From CAZGYE01 sp964530165 (GTDB taxonomy: Bacteria; Planctomycetota; Planctomycetia; Planctomycetales; Planctomycetaceae): a stretch of DNA of 21,367 nucleotides. The stretch is taken from NCBI GenBank assembly GCA_964530165.1, contig CAZGYE010000068.1:1-21367 (forward strand). The letters are read 5' to 3'. Positions 1-7,250 of the stretch are shown one piece after another. The stretch's first letter is position 1. The number at the start of each line of letters is the position of its first letter. The notes below the pieces were generated by a model. That model searched no databases. It was not told the origin of the DNA and saw nothing but the letters and a program-made list of their open reading frames with translations. A program made the position numbers and the translations under genes.

Positions 1-363
1 AAAATCGGGATCGCGGAGCATGATCGGGTTTGGCGTGCCCCATTTCAGGTCGGTGATTTGCCGCGTGCTGACAAAATAGACTTCCGCCTTGAACGGGCTG
101 TCGAAACCGTACTTCCAGCCCTGCAGCGTGCTCAGGATGGGCAGGTTGTCGGTGGCGAGCGTGTACTGTCCCGGCTCGAAGACGTCGGCCAATTGCCCGC
201 GGTGTACGAACGCGGCCGCTTGACCGGGCCGAACGATCAACTGGGCCCCGTTCTTGATCTGATTGTGATATCGCGGAAACCGCCAAACCAACGTGTGTCT
301 CGAATCGTCGATCCATTCGACGATGTCAATCAATTCACCGCGAAGCTTGTCAAAGATTCCCAT
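1..363 (-). CDS. SPFH-domain protein (YdjI-like), N-terminal part
   Basis: This is the first 121 codons of a gene that runs off the left edge of the window. The protein starts MGIFDKLRGELIDIVEWIDD and continues with NQIKNGAQLIVRPGQAAAFV, then an FEPGQYTLATDNLPIL stretch. Those segments are typical of the bacterial SPFH group often annotated as 'virion core protein' or YdjI-like. Members are thought to be membrane-associated scaffold proteins; no enzymatic role is known for them. No signal peptide or membrane helix is visible in the part present. The start is supported by a GGGAGAG ribosome-binding stretch just upstream, and a promoter-like pair lies further up on the same strand. Family members often carry C-terminal zinc ribbons, but that region lies outside the window. 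The family call is fairly safe; the role is inferred from the family only. Confidence 0.8.
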   Translation of the reverse strand, partial: MGIFDKLRGELIDIVEWIDDSRHTLVWRFPRYHNQIKNGAQLIVRPGQAAAFVHRGQLADVFEPGQYTLATDNLPILSTLQGWKYGFDSPFKAEVYFVSTRQITDLKWGTPNPIMLRDPDF

Positions 364-446
364 GGTGGCTGCTCTCCCAAAATGGACTGCGTGGGACGTC
401 ACCGGCGTCGAAAACTGGGCCGACCGCACGTGGAAAGGACCCCAGA

Positions 447-476
447 ATTGTATCGGCTCGAAATGGTCGTCATCAA
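447..476 (-). promoter_or_regulatory. Candidate sigma-70 promoter of the SPFH gene
   Basis: On the minus strand TTGATG (476-471) and TACAAT (452-447) are separated by 18 bases. This would give a leader of about 75 nt before the SPFH start at 363. The match is by eye only. Confidence 0.4.
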
Positions 477-643
477 GTGAGTCCTCTCCGACAACGTCGC
501 AACGACCGGATGTGGACAGGCTAACGCCATAACTGGAACGTGTGTTCCATCACTCGTGCGCTCCGCGACGTCCATGCCGAAGCCCGACTTCCGCACTCAG
601 TGCTTGAGAGCGGGGACGCGGCCTCCCGATGTTCGGATTCGTG

Positions 644-672
644 TTGACTGCATTGAAGAGGTGTCCTATATT
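644..672 (+). promoter_or_regulatory. Candidate sigma-70 promoter of the prolyl isomerase gene
   Basis: TTGACT (644-649) and TATATT (667-672) are spaced by 17 bases, a good sigma-70 match. The next gene starts about 70 nt downstream. A longer reading frame beginning at 629 would start upstream of this promoter, which supports the later start at 743. Confidence 0.5.
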
Positions 673-742
673 TCCGCCCCTCTTGACGAACCATTCGGTC
701 AACAAACCCTTTCAGAACTTAGAAATCCGGAGACCCAGAGCG

Positions 743-1921
743 ATGGGCGAAGGAACCTGTTACACGTCGTTCGATCCGAAGGCAGGCCCGAAGCCGAAGC
801 TCACACTGCTTGTGGCAGGCACAGCCGCATTGCTGCTGATCGCCGGCATCTTGTACCAGGTTCTCCGCGCGCGCGAGGGCGGTGCAGCCGTAATTCGCCG
901 CGGCTCCCAAAGCGCCGAAACAGGCAAGGCGCCGGCCGGATCGTTGAACCGCTCCACCCCGCTGGCCGTCGTCAACGGCGAGGTCATTCGGTACGACGAC
1001 GTGGCCCATGTGTGCGTGAAACGCCACGGGAAGGAAATTCTCGAGAACATCATCAACCGCACCATCATTCAGCAGGCCTGTCAAGAACAAGGCATCCGCA
1101 TCACCGAGGGGGATGTCCACCGAGAGGTCTCACGAATTGCCAAAAGGTTTGGCCTGGCAGTCGACGACTATTACCAACTGTTGAGCGCGGAGCGAGACAT
1201 CACGCCGCAGCAATATCAGCGTGACATCATCTGGCCCATGCTGGCGTTGAGAAAACTCGCCGGCACAGAGGTGGAAATCACCCAGAAAGACCTGGATGAC
1301 GCCTTCGACCGTGATTATGGCGAACGGGTCAAAGCAAAAATCATTGTATTCGACAACGAACGCCATGCCCGAGAGGTCTGGAGCAAAGCGCACAAGAATC
1401 CCAAGGATTTCGGACGGTTGGCCCGCGAGTATTCGATCGATCCGCAAAGTCGCCCGCTGGACGGAAAGATTCCCCCCATTCGGCAACACGCGGGAAACGA
1501 CGCGTTAGCGAAGGCGGCCTTCGAGCTGAAAGAGGGCGAGGTGTCTGGGATCATCCAGATCGGCGTGGAGCAATACGTCATTCTGTTGTGCGAGGGCCGC
1601 ACGCAACCGATCGTTGAGAAAAAAGACTTCAAAACAGTGGAGAACGATCTCAGGGAGCGGCTGAAAGAAGAGAAACGCCAGCAAGCAATCGGAAAGCTCT
1701 TCCAGAGGTTGAAGAAAAAGGCCACCATCACAAACTACCTCGTCAACTCCCGGAAAGAGGGAACCCGGCAAGTCTCCGGGACGAGGTCCAGGACCGTTCG
1801 CAACGCCTCCGGCACCAGCCGCGCGGGCGGCGACCCGCGCTCGGGCAGCACGAATCGGTCGAGTTCGACCGCCAGCAAGCCGAATTTGTTCAACAGCCGG
1901 CCGCGCCCCAAGACTCGCTGA
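743..1921 (+). CDS. Membrane-anchored PpiC/SurA-type peptidyl-prolyl isomerase
   Basis: The 392-residue protein probably catalyses cis-trans isomerisation of prolyl bonds in, or chaperones, proteins outside the cytoplasmic membrane. A short cytoplasmic N-terminus is followed by one hydrophobic segment at about residues 21-41 (LTLLVAGTAALLLIAGILYQ), which serves as an anchor or uncleaved signal. A SurA/PrsA-like helical region follows (VVNGEVIRYDDV, then LENIINRTIIQQACQEQGI). A parvulin domain spans about residues 195-290, with FGRLAREYSID and FELKEGEVSGII typical of the fold. The last 50 or so residues are rich in Arg, Ser and Gly and look disordered. The frame is open back to 629, but a start at 743 (MGEGTCYTSFD) fits the promoter at 644-672 and puts the anchor near the N-terminus. 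It is divergent from the SPFH gene. The family is clear; the client proteins are unknown. Confidence 0.82.
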   Translation: MGEGTCYTSFDPKAGPKPKLTLLVAGTAALLLIAGILYQVLRAREGGAAVIRRGSQSAETGKAPAGSLNRSTPLAVVNGEVIRYDDVAHVCVKRHGKEILENIINRTIIQQACQEQGIRITEGDVHREVSRIAKRFGLAVDDYYQLLSAERDITPQQYQRDIIWPMLALRKLAGTEVEITQKDLDDAFDRDYGERVKAKIIVFDNERHAREVWSKAHKNPKDFGRLAREYSIDPQSRPLDGKIPPIRQHAGNDALAKAAFELKEGEVSGIIQIGVEQYVILLCEGRTQPIVEKKDFKTVENDLRERLKEEKRQQAIGKLFQRLKKKATITNYLVNSRKEGTRQVSGTRSRTVRNASGTSRAGGDPRSGSTNRSSSTASKPNLFNSRPRPKTR

Positions 1922-2062
1922 CTCCGGATTGTTCATGGAAACCCAAGCCGACGACTTGTCGTCGCCAGAGGTCCCGTGGCATTCGTGGATTGCGACAACA
2001 AGTTGTCGGTTTGGATACCACAAGTGCGGCACCCCGTTGTCCCTTTCCGTCGCCCGCGCGAC

Positions 2063-2071
2063 TGCTACAAT
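2063..2071 (+). promoter_or_regulatory. Extended -10 element directly before alaC
   Basis: TGCTACAAT is an extended -10 motif (TGnTAnAAT form) that ends six bases before the ATG at 2078. Transcription would then begin at or within a base of the start codon, giving a leaderless mRNA. No good -35 hexamer lies at the usual distance and no Shine-Dalgarno sequence precedes the ATG. Confidence 0.4.
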
Positions 2072-2077
2072 GGAACC

Positions 2078-3313
2078 ATGCGAAGCGAATCGGAAGTCCC
2101 CTTTGAAGACGAACCGTTCAGCATTCCGGTTGCCGATCGGGTGAAGCGGTTGCCGCCGTACCTGTTCGGCAAGATCAACAAGCTGAAATACGAAAAGCGG
2201 GTTGCCGGCGTCGACGTGATCGATCTGGGTATGGGGAACCCCACCGACTCGCCCGATCCGCTCATCATCGAGAAGCTCTCCGAGGCGATGGAGGACGCCC
2301 GCAACCACCGCTACTCGGTCTCAGGCGGCATCGCCAACCTCCGCCGCGAGGTGGCCGTCCGTTACTGGAAGCGGTACGGGGTGCGTCTCGATCCGCACGA
2401 CGAGGTGATTGCCTGCATCGGGTCGAAAGAGGGGTTCAGCCATCTCTGCTTGGCACTGATGGGGCCGGGCGATACGGCCGTCGTGCCGGCGCCGTCGTTT
2501 CCCATTCACGTCTACGCCGTGGCCTTGGCCGCCGGAAACGTGATCGCCCTCGACGTCCGCCGGCCCGACAAGTTTCTCTCGAACATCACCTACACTTGCG
2601 AGCACCTGTATCCCAAGCCGAGGGTCGTCATCGTCAACTTCCCGCACAATCCGACCGCGACGGTGGTCGAAGCCGATTTCTACGTCGACCTGGTGAAGCT
2701 CGCCAAGAAGTACAACTTTCTGGTGATCAGCGATTTCGCGTACGCCGACATCTGCTTCGACGGCTACCGGGCGCCCAGCTTCCTGGCCACACCCGGGGCG
2801 CTGGATGTCGGCGTTGAGTTCACCACGATGAGCAAAGGCTTCAGTATGGCCGGTTGGAGGATCGGCTTTTGCAGCGGGAATGCCGAGATGGTCCGCGCAC
2901 TGGCGACGATCAAGGGATACTACGATTACGGGATCTTCCAGCCGGTGCAAATCGCGGCGATTGTGGCCATGAGGCATTGCGAAGCGGCCGTCGAAGGTGC
3001 CGCCGCCGAGTACCAGCGCCGCCGAGACGCACTCTGCAGCGGCCTCGGGCGATTGGGCTGGCCCCTCGAGCGCCCCAAAGCCGGCATGTTCGTCTGGACA
3101 AAGATCCCCGAACCGTGGGACCGCATGGGTTCGATCGACTTCGCCATGAAGCTTCTGGACGAAGGCGGTGTCGCCGTCAGCCCAGGCCGCGGCTTCGGCG
3201 AAGAGGGTGAAGGTTTCCTCAGGCTGGCGATCGTGGAAAACGTCCAGCGCCTCCGCCAAGCCGTCCGCCAAATCGGCCGCTGCCTAAAAACCGAACCCGC
3301 CCCGACCAGCTAA
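2078..3313 (+). CDS. alaC: Alanine aminotransferase AlaC-like (class I/II PLP aminotransferase)
   Basis: The 411-residue protein is a fold-type I PLP aminotransferase, most like AlaC, which interconverts pyruvate plus glutamate and alanine plus 2-oxoglutarate in the cytoplasm. Features shared with AlaC are the opening RVKRLPPYLFGKIN, the DLGMGNPTDSPDP segment, IGSKEGFSHL, NFPHNPTA, SDFAYADICFDGY, and the PLP-lysine motif TMSKGFSMAGWRIGF with the Schiff-base lysine at residue 253. SPGRGFGEEGEGFLRLAIVE near the end carries the arginine expected to bind the substrate carboxylate. Length matches the family. The frame is open back to 1976, but similarity begins only after 2078, and an extended -10 element sits directly before that ATG. 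LL-diaminopimelate aminotransferase (DapL) is a related alternative; the overall motif match favours AlaC. Confidence 0.85.
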   Translation: MRSESEVPFEDEPFSIPVADRVKRLPPYLFGKINKLKYEKRVAGVDVIDLGMGNPTDSPDPLIIEKLSEAMEDARNHRYSVSGGIANLRREVAVRYWKRYGVRLDPHDEVIACIGSKEGFSHLCLALMGPGDTAVVPAPSFPIHVYAVALAAGNVIALDVRRPDKFLSNITYTCEHLYPKPRVVIVNFPHNPTATVVEADFYVDLVKLAKKYNFLVISDFAYADICFDGYRAPSFLATPGALDVGVEFTTMSKGFSMAGWRIGFCSGNAEMVRALATIKGYYDYGIFQPVQIAAIVAMRHCEAAVEGAAAEYQRRRDALCSGLGRLGWPLERPKAGMFVWTKIPEPWDRMGSIDFAMKLLDEGGVAVSPGRGFGEEGEGFLRLAIVENVQRLRQAVRQIGRCLKTEPAPTS

Positions 3314-3374
3314 CCAGGCAGTTCTACAAAACCAATGTTTTTCGGGAAATCTCCGCGTATCCCGCTGCGAGTGC

Positions 3375-3405
3375 TTGAAAACACGCCGCCGAACGCTTCT
3401 ACTAT
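3375..3405 (+). promoter_or_regulatory. Possible promoter of the integron integrase
   Basis: TTGAAA (3375-3380) and TACTAT (3400-3405) are spaced by 19 bases, longer than ideal. Transcription would begin near 3412, just ahead of an AGGGG ribosome-binding stretch and the ATG at 3443. Confidence 0.3.
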
Positions 3406-3442
3406 CGGGAAATGGCCACTTGTGTCGATAGGGGCCGAAACC

Positions 3443-4516
3443 ATGCAGAGGGCAAGCCAGTCAACCGAACCGCTGGGGCTGTTCTCAGGAAAACCGAGAC
3501 CCAGGCTGTATGACAGCATCATCGAAGTCCTGCGTGTCCACCACTACAGCCTGCGGACCGAACGCGCCTACGTCCAGTGGATTCGCCGCTTCATCCTATT
3601 TCATCGTCCCCGCCATCCGCGCGAGTTATCGGAAGCCGACGCGAATCGATTCCTGACTCACCTCGCCGTTAAGGAACACGTTGCCGCCTCAACGCAGAAT
3701 CAGGCGCTCTCCGCGATTCTATTTCTGTACGACAAAGTGCTCGAACAGCCGCTGGACCGCATCAAAGGCGTCGTCCGGGCACGTCGCCCCAAGCGGTTGC
3801 CCGTCGTGCTGACCGTGGACGAGGTGTCGCGGGTCATGGCGCGCCTTAGCAGCGAAAAGTGGTTGGTCGCGATGCTGCTGTACGGTGGCGGCTTGCGATT
3901 GCTCGAAGCGCTTCGCCTGCGGGTGAAGGATCTGGACTTCGAGCGCGGCGAAATCACTGTTTGCGAGGGCAAGGGGGACAAGGACCGCGTGACGATGCTG
4001 CCGCAGGCGGTCATTCCACCCCTGCAGGAGCATCTCCGCGCCGTCCAGAGGATTCACCAGCAGGACCTGGCCGACGGCTACGGCCGCGTGGAACTGCCGC
4101 ATGCCCTGGCCCGCAAGTATCCCAACGCCAACCGTCAGTGGCGTTGGCAGTTCGCATTCCCACAGGAGCGTCGGTGGCGAAACCGCCAGACGGGGGAGCA
4201 GGGACGCCACCACATGGATGAATCCCTGGTCCAGAAGGCGGTCTCCAGCGCAGTGCGAGCGGCCGGCCTGACGAAACGTGTGACGTGCCACACCTTTCGG
4301 CACTCCTTCGCAACGCACCTTCTGCTCTCAGGTTACGACATCCGTACCGTGCAGGAGTTGCTGGGCCACAAGGATGTCCGCACGACGATGATCTACACAC
4401 ATGTTTTGAACCGAGGTGGGCGAGGCGTTCGGAGTCCGGCCGACGTGCTCGCACAGGAGCGACCGCAGCCCGGGGCTAGACCGAAACAGCCTAACGCGCC
4501 CCAAGATGGCAGGTAG
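3443..4516 (+). CDS. intI: Integron integrase IntI (tyrosine recombinase)
   Basis: The 357-residue enzyme inserts and excises gene cassettes by recombining single-stranded attC sites with attI. An N-terminal SAM-like DNA-binding domain (RLYDSIIEVLRVHHYSLRTE, then YVQWIRRFILFHRPRHP) is followed by the catalytic domain. Residues seen are Arg152 in GGLRLLEALRLRVKDLDF, the HTFRHSFATHLLLSGYDI box with His283 and Arg286, His309 in LLGHKDVRTT, and the Tyr318 nucleophile in MIYTHVLN. The extra segment specific to IntI, absent from XerC/D, is present (ARKYPNANRQWRWQFAFPQ, then HHMDESLVQKAVSSAVRAAG). The frame extends back to 3335, but ATG 3443 has an AGGGG ribosome-binding stretch and gives a normal IntI N-terminus. 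All catalytic residues are intact, so it could be active. It is transcribed toward its cassettes, opposite to class 1 integrons. Confidence 0.93.
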   Translation: MQRASQSTEPLGLFSGKPRPRLYDSIIEVLRVHHYSLRTERAYVQWIRRFILFHRPRHPRELSEADANRFLTHLAVKEHVAASTQNQALSAILFLYDKVLEQPLDRIKGVVRARRPKRLPVVLTVDEVSRVMARLSSEKWLVAMLLYGGGLRLLEALRLRVKDLDFERGEITVCEGKGDKDRVTMLPQAVIPPLQEHLRAVQRIHQQDLADGYGRVELPHALARKYPNANRQWRWQFAFPQERRWRNRQTGEQGRHHMDESLVQKAVSSAVRAAGLTKRVTCHTFRHSFATHLLLSGYDIRTVQELLGHKDVRTTMIYTHVLNRGGRGVRSPADVLAQERPQPGARPKQPNAPQDGR

Positions 4517-4518
4517 CT

Positions 4519-4626
4519 GCGTAACTGTCGGGAACGATTGCACATACGGAATGGCCCCGCAGCGTGATAGGCTGCAACGAAGCAGTCTATAGGTGATACA
4601 CGGATCAGTCTAGAACCAAGTTACGC
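4519..4626 (+). other. Probable attI region
   Basis: The stretch between the integrase stop and the first cassette gene is bounded by GCGTAAC (4519-4525) and GTTACGC (4620-4626), exact inverses and close to the integron core consensus RYYYAAC/GTTRRRY. GCGTAAC is identical to the left core of the first attC site. The insertion point would be after G4620, making the first cassette about 4621-5398. A small hairpin, GCAGC/GCTGC, lies between the cores. In integrons of this orientation attI is expected downstream of intI. The exact extent of the site is inferred. Confidence 0.4.
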
Positions 4627-4657
4627 GTCTCATATGACAACTGGGTGGGAGGGAGTC

Positions 4658-5308
4658 ATGAGCAAACAATGTGAAGTCTGCGGCAGACGACTCACTGCCT
4701 TCAATCGGGCGTGGGGCACTAACAAGTGCTCCCCGTGTGCGAAGGGTAGATCCGCTGCCGCAAAGAAACGCTCCGTCACGGTCGCCCTTGAGCAAGCGGC
4801 CTACAGAAGTGAAGAGGAAATCGGAACCGGTGGTCGGTTTGGCGTTCTGGCAGGAGCTCTTGTCCTGCTTCTGTTCATTAACGTTGGGGCGTTTGCCTGT
4901 CGCCTTGCAGGTGTCGAATCAGGCAACAACCTTTTCGTTCTCGGCGAGATTGCTGTATTCTACTTTGGAATCAAGGTGGTCGGAGGCGCGGTTTTTGGAA
5001 GAGCTGCTCTCCTCACTATCAGAAGGTGGAAGTCATGCTGGCACGGCGACGTTCTGGGGTATATCATCGGATACTTCATCTTCCCTGCCTTTCTTCTACC
5101 GATCGCGCAAAGCATACGTGACGCGGCCAATGGGCCAGACTCACGTCCTCGTTTAATCCTGATTGTAGCGTTTGCGCTGGCTCCGGCCATGGGGCTCCTG
5201 ATTGCCCTCGTCAACGGCACCTGGGCCGATCGTCGGAACATCCGCAAGACGCAAGAGAGCTTCCGAGAGTGGCGGGATTCACAATTGTCGCAGGGAAACA
5301 GCGCGTAA
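4658..5308 (+). CDS. Cassette protein: zinc-ribbon motif plus four membrane helices
   Basis: No family is recognised. The 216-residue protein has two CxxC pairs at its N-terminus (Cys5/Cys8 and Cys24/Cys27) that could bind one zinc ion. Four hydrophobic segments follow: FGVLAGALVLLLFINVGAF, NLFVLGEIAVFYFGIKVV, LGYIIGYFIFPAFLLPIAQ and RLILIVAFALAPAMGLLIAL. The tail is polar (TQESFREWRDSQLSQ). It is likely an inner-membrane protein with a cytoplasmic metal-binding head. The ATG at 4658 is preceded by GGGAGGGAG; an ATG at 4634 in the same frame lacks such a site. Its TAA stop falls inside the left core of the attC site, and its start is about 37 bases after the proposed attI cut, so it fits the first cassette of the integron. 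Function is unknown. Confidence 0.78.
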   Translation: MSKQCEVCGRRLTAFNRAWGTNKCSPCAKGRSAAAKKRSVTVALEQAAYRSEEEIGTGGRFGVLAGALVLLLFINVGAFACRLAGVESGNNLFVLGEIAVFYFGIKVVGGAVFGRAALLTIRRWKSCWHGDVLGYIIGYFIFPAFLLPIAQSIRDAANGPDSRPRLILIVAFALAPAMGLLIALVNGTWADRRNIRKTQESFREWRDSQLSQGNSA

Positions 5309-5404
5309 CCAGGCGCTGAACCCGAGCGGGAATGGCGGTCGCGCTCTGGGATGAAATCAACGTGACTCGGCGCCATTCCCGCCGGGTTAGCTTGGTCGTT
5401 CGGC
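5303..5404 (+). repeat. attC recombination site 1 (complete)
   Basis: The left core GCGTAAC (5303-5309) and right core GTTCGGC (5398-5404) enclose an imperfect hairpin. The 12-bp stem GCGGGAATGGCG (5326-5337) pairs with CGCCATTCCCGC (5371-5382). Beyond an unpaired A5325, AACCCG (5319-5324) pairs with CGGGTT (5383-5388). A further GCT/AGC pairing and an ACCAG/TTGGT pairing extend outward, with bases such as G5318 unpaired. Extrahelical bases on one side of the stem are the recognised hallmark of folded attC sites. The site follows the first cassette gene directly. Confidence 0.82.
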
Positions 5405-5438
5405 CGTCACAACTGACACGTAGTAGGAGGCCCGTGCA

Positions 5439-5690
5439 ATGAGCGAGCAAGAAGAAGCGACCAAGCAGGACATGCAAAACGAGTCAAGTTCCGGCACCAC
5501 TTCAGCGGAGCAGAGCAAGAAATCGCACAAGAGGAACGGATGGATTTGCCTCGGCCTAATGCTGGTGGTCGCTGCCATCAATGGTTCCGGGATCCTCACC
5601 GGCGCCTTTGTGGATGTCCTCCAGACGGGACTCCTGGTAGGGGCCATCATCTGCTTTGTGGCTGCAGCGCGCGTAAAAGTGACGAAGTAG
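5439..5690 (+). CDS. Small cassette protein with two membrane helices
   Basis: The 83-residue protein is not assigned to any family. A charged, Ser- and Glu-rich N-terminus of about 32 residues (MSEQEEATKQDMQNESSSGT) leads to a short basic stretch, then two hydrophobic helices: GWICLGLMLVVAAINGSGIL and QTGLLVGAIICFVAAARV. A helical hairpin in the inner membrane with both ends in the cytoplasm is the simplest topology. A strong AGGAGG ribosome-binding site lies about 8 bases before the ATG. The gene begins some 40 bases after the right core of attC site 1, as expected for the next cassette. No clear attC site follows it, so it may share a cassette with the larger gene downstream, or its site has decayed. 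Confidence 0.65.
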   Translation: MSEQEEATKQDMQNESSSGTTSAEQSKKSHKRNGWICLGLMLVVAAINGSGILTGAFVDVLQTGLLVGAIICFVAAARVKVTK

Positions 5691-5811
5691 ACGCAACGCC
5701 CCGAGGTGGCACCGGCGCCCGGAATGCTTCGGCCAACAATGCCTTGCAGCGGAGGGCGTTCCACCGGCGCTGAACACAACCTTGCGCATGGTAAATAGGA
5801 ATCCCGTCACC

Positions 5812-7092
5812 ATGTCCAATCACGCGTCATGGGAGAATGGCCCCGGGAGGAGATTTGTGAGAAGCAAAGCCGTTGCGTATCTGCTCTGGTTCTTTCTTGG
5901 ATGGGCCGGAATCCATCGCTTCTACTGTCGAAAATGGGTCACTGGTTCCATCTGGCTGCTAACCTTTGGCCTGCTTGGATCTGGATGGTTCGCGGACGCC
6001 ATAGTTACGTCAAGAATGGTTGACGAGGCAAATGGCCTCCCAAAGGTCCAAGTGTCCACGAGGTTGCAGGATCTAGTGCGGATACTACGGAACTATGGCA
6101 TTGGGATCGCCGCAATGCTGGGCTTGGTTGTCTTTTTTAACATCTCCTTCTGGGTTTCTGAGAGACTCGACACAAGAACTCCAGCGCAAAAGGCAGAAGA
6201 TGCAGAGAAAAGGGCACAAGTTGCTCTGGCGGCAAAGCACAGACGCTTCCGTGAACTCAAACGAGCCTTTCCCACAATGGAGGTTGACGGCGAAGCGGTG
6301 CCCGTTCAGGTCGAGTGGGCGTCGGACGGCTTGGCAATTGCTATGCCGAAGACCTACGGATTCGGGGCAACACGCTTTGTAGAACGGACAAAGACAATTG
6401 GAAAAATTCACTTCAAACGAACGGCACAGGAGTTTGAAGGGAACTACTTTCTGAACATTGGGGTCAAGATCTGGTATGGACCAAGCGAATCCTCGGGCTT
6501 ATTCCTCGTTTCTATCCCGAAGAGCGTCATACCCTCAGATTTCCAGAAACACAATGCGCAGCGCATGGCGGGCGGGCGCCCTGCAGATCTCACGACGCAC
6601 GTTGACAAGGCACACGGTTTCTCGATTCGCTACCCCAACAACTGGGAAACGTTTACGGCAGATGAGATACGCAAGATAACGAACGTCGTGAACCCACCGG
6701 CGAACAAGACGTGGCTCTTCGCCGTCGGATTGCCTGACCGAACGGTCAACATGCAAGTGGTCATGGAGAAGCTCGACGAACCGATGACTCCTGCCCAATA
6801 CTTCGACCAGGCATGGGCACTGGCCCAGGACGCTCCATTTAAGACTCAGAGCCTCGGCAAGGAACCGGTCACAATTGGCGATTCAAACGGGTTCAAACAC
6901 ACGATTCTAGCCGCAACTTTAGACGGACGACCGCATAAGAGTGTCGCATTGCATCTTGTTCGAGGCCAGATTGGATGGAATGTGATTATCGGTGGGCGAC
7001 CGGAGGCGATGGACAACATGACAACTGCCGTCGACAGAATACTTGCGAGTATGACCTTCTCCGACGGCGACGATGCTTCCAGTCACGAATGA
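5812..7092 (+). CDS. Cassette protein: TM2 domain plus PsbP/DUF1795-like C-terminal domain
   Basis: The 426-residue protein begins with a TM2 domain: AVAYLLWFFLGWAGIHRFY, then WVTGSIWLLTFGLLGSGWFA, with the Gly-x-His-Arg-Phe-Tyr turn typical of that family. A third hydrophobic helix (GIGIAAMLGLVVFFNISFWV) and a charged coiled-coil-like stretch (PAQKAEDAEKRAQVALAAK) follow. The rest is soluble. From about residue 270, HGFSIRYPNNWETF and the MTPAQYFDQAWAL and DGRPHKSVALHLV segments resemble the PsbP-like or DUF1795 fold of lipid- or envelope-associated proteins. The ATG at 5812 has an AGGA about 10 bases upstream; TTG 5782 and ATG 5788 are in frame but lack a ribosome-binding site. It lies between attC sites 1 and 2 in cassette orientation. 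Function is unknown. Confidence 0.72.
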   Translation: MSNHASWENGPGRRFVRSKAVAYLLWFFLGWAGIHRFYCRKWVTGSIWLLTFGLLGSGWFADAIVTSRMVDEANGLPKVQVSTRLQDLVRILRNYGIGIAAMLGLVVFFNISFWVSERLDTRTPAQKAEDAEKRAQVALAAKHRRFRELKRAFPTMEVDGEAVPVQVEWASDGLAIAMPKTYGFGATRFVERTKTIGKIHFKRTAQEFEGNYFLNIGVKIWYGPSESSGLFLVSIPKSVIPSDFQKHNAQRMAGGRPADLTTHVDKAHGFSIRYPNNWETFTADEIRKITNVVNPPANKTWLFAVGLPDRTVNMQVVMEKLDEPMTPAQYFDQAWALAQDAPFKTQSLGKEPVTIGDSNGFKHTILAATLDGRPHKSVALHLVRGQIGWNVIIGGRPEAMDNMTTAVDRILASMTFSDGDDASSHE

Positions 7093-7156
7093 GAACAGAC
7101 TATGCTTCAAAGCGGCGTGGAGTGAACCGGTCTCAACAACGCGCCGCTAGGAAATC

Positions 7157-7242
7157 GCCGAACCAGGCGATGCACGCGAGCGGGAATGGCGTTCGCGCGG
7201 CAACACAAGGTCAACGTCACTCGGAGCCATTCCCGCCGCGTG
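7157..7242 (+). repeat. attC recombination site 2, right arm missing
   Basis: The left core GCCGAAC (7157-7163) is followed by a sequence that aligns without gaps to attC site 1 for about 85 bases. The stem GCGGGAATGGC (7180-7190) pairs with GCCATTCCCGC (7226-7236). After an unpaired A7179, CACGCG (7173-7178) pairs with CGCGTG (7237-7242). The right side, which should carry the second spacer and a GTTCGGC-like core, is absent and is replaced by REP-like sequence. The site marks the present right end of the cassette array and is probably no longer a full substrate. Confidence 0.75.
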
Positions 7243-7250
7243 GGCGGCAG

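Larger units (their letters stand above)
3443..7250 (+). mobile_element. Chromosomal integron with intI and cassettes in the same direction
   Basis: The element comprises the integrase gene, a probable attI (4519-4626), a cassette ending in a well-formed attC site (5303-5404), two further reading frames, and a second attC site (7157-7242) that is cut on its right. The cassette genes encode small or unusual membrane proteins with short upstream regions. The stop codon of the first lies inside its attC site, as is common in cassettes. The integrase points toward the array. This 'reverse' layout has been described for Treponema denticola and some planctomycetes. The right boundary is not sharp because the second attC site runs into unrelated repeats and gene debris. 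Confidence 0.82.

Noticed and set aside
58..480. 140-codon open frame on the plus strand at the left end.
   Set aside because: It is the opposite-strand shadow of the SPFH gene, whose minus-strand translation is a recognisable protein.
2321..3271. 316-codon minus-strand frame.
   Set aside because: It lies entirely opposite the aminotransferase gene and has His/Arg/Asp-rich shadow composition.
5731..5780. A third attC site between the 83-residue gene and the TM2 gene (GGCCAAC core, AATGCCTTGCAGCGG left arm).
   Set aside because: The left side looks like an attC arm, but no matching right arm or GTTRRRY-like core could be paired with it. At best it is decayed.
7109..7148. AGCGGCG/CGCCGCT inverted repeat after the TM2 gene as a terminator.
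   Set aside because: The loop is long (over 20 bases) and no T-run follows.
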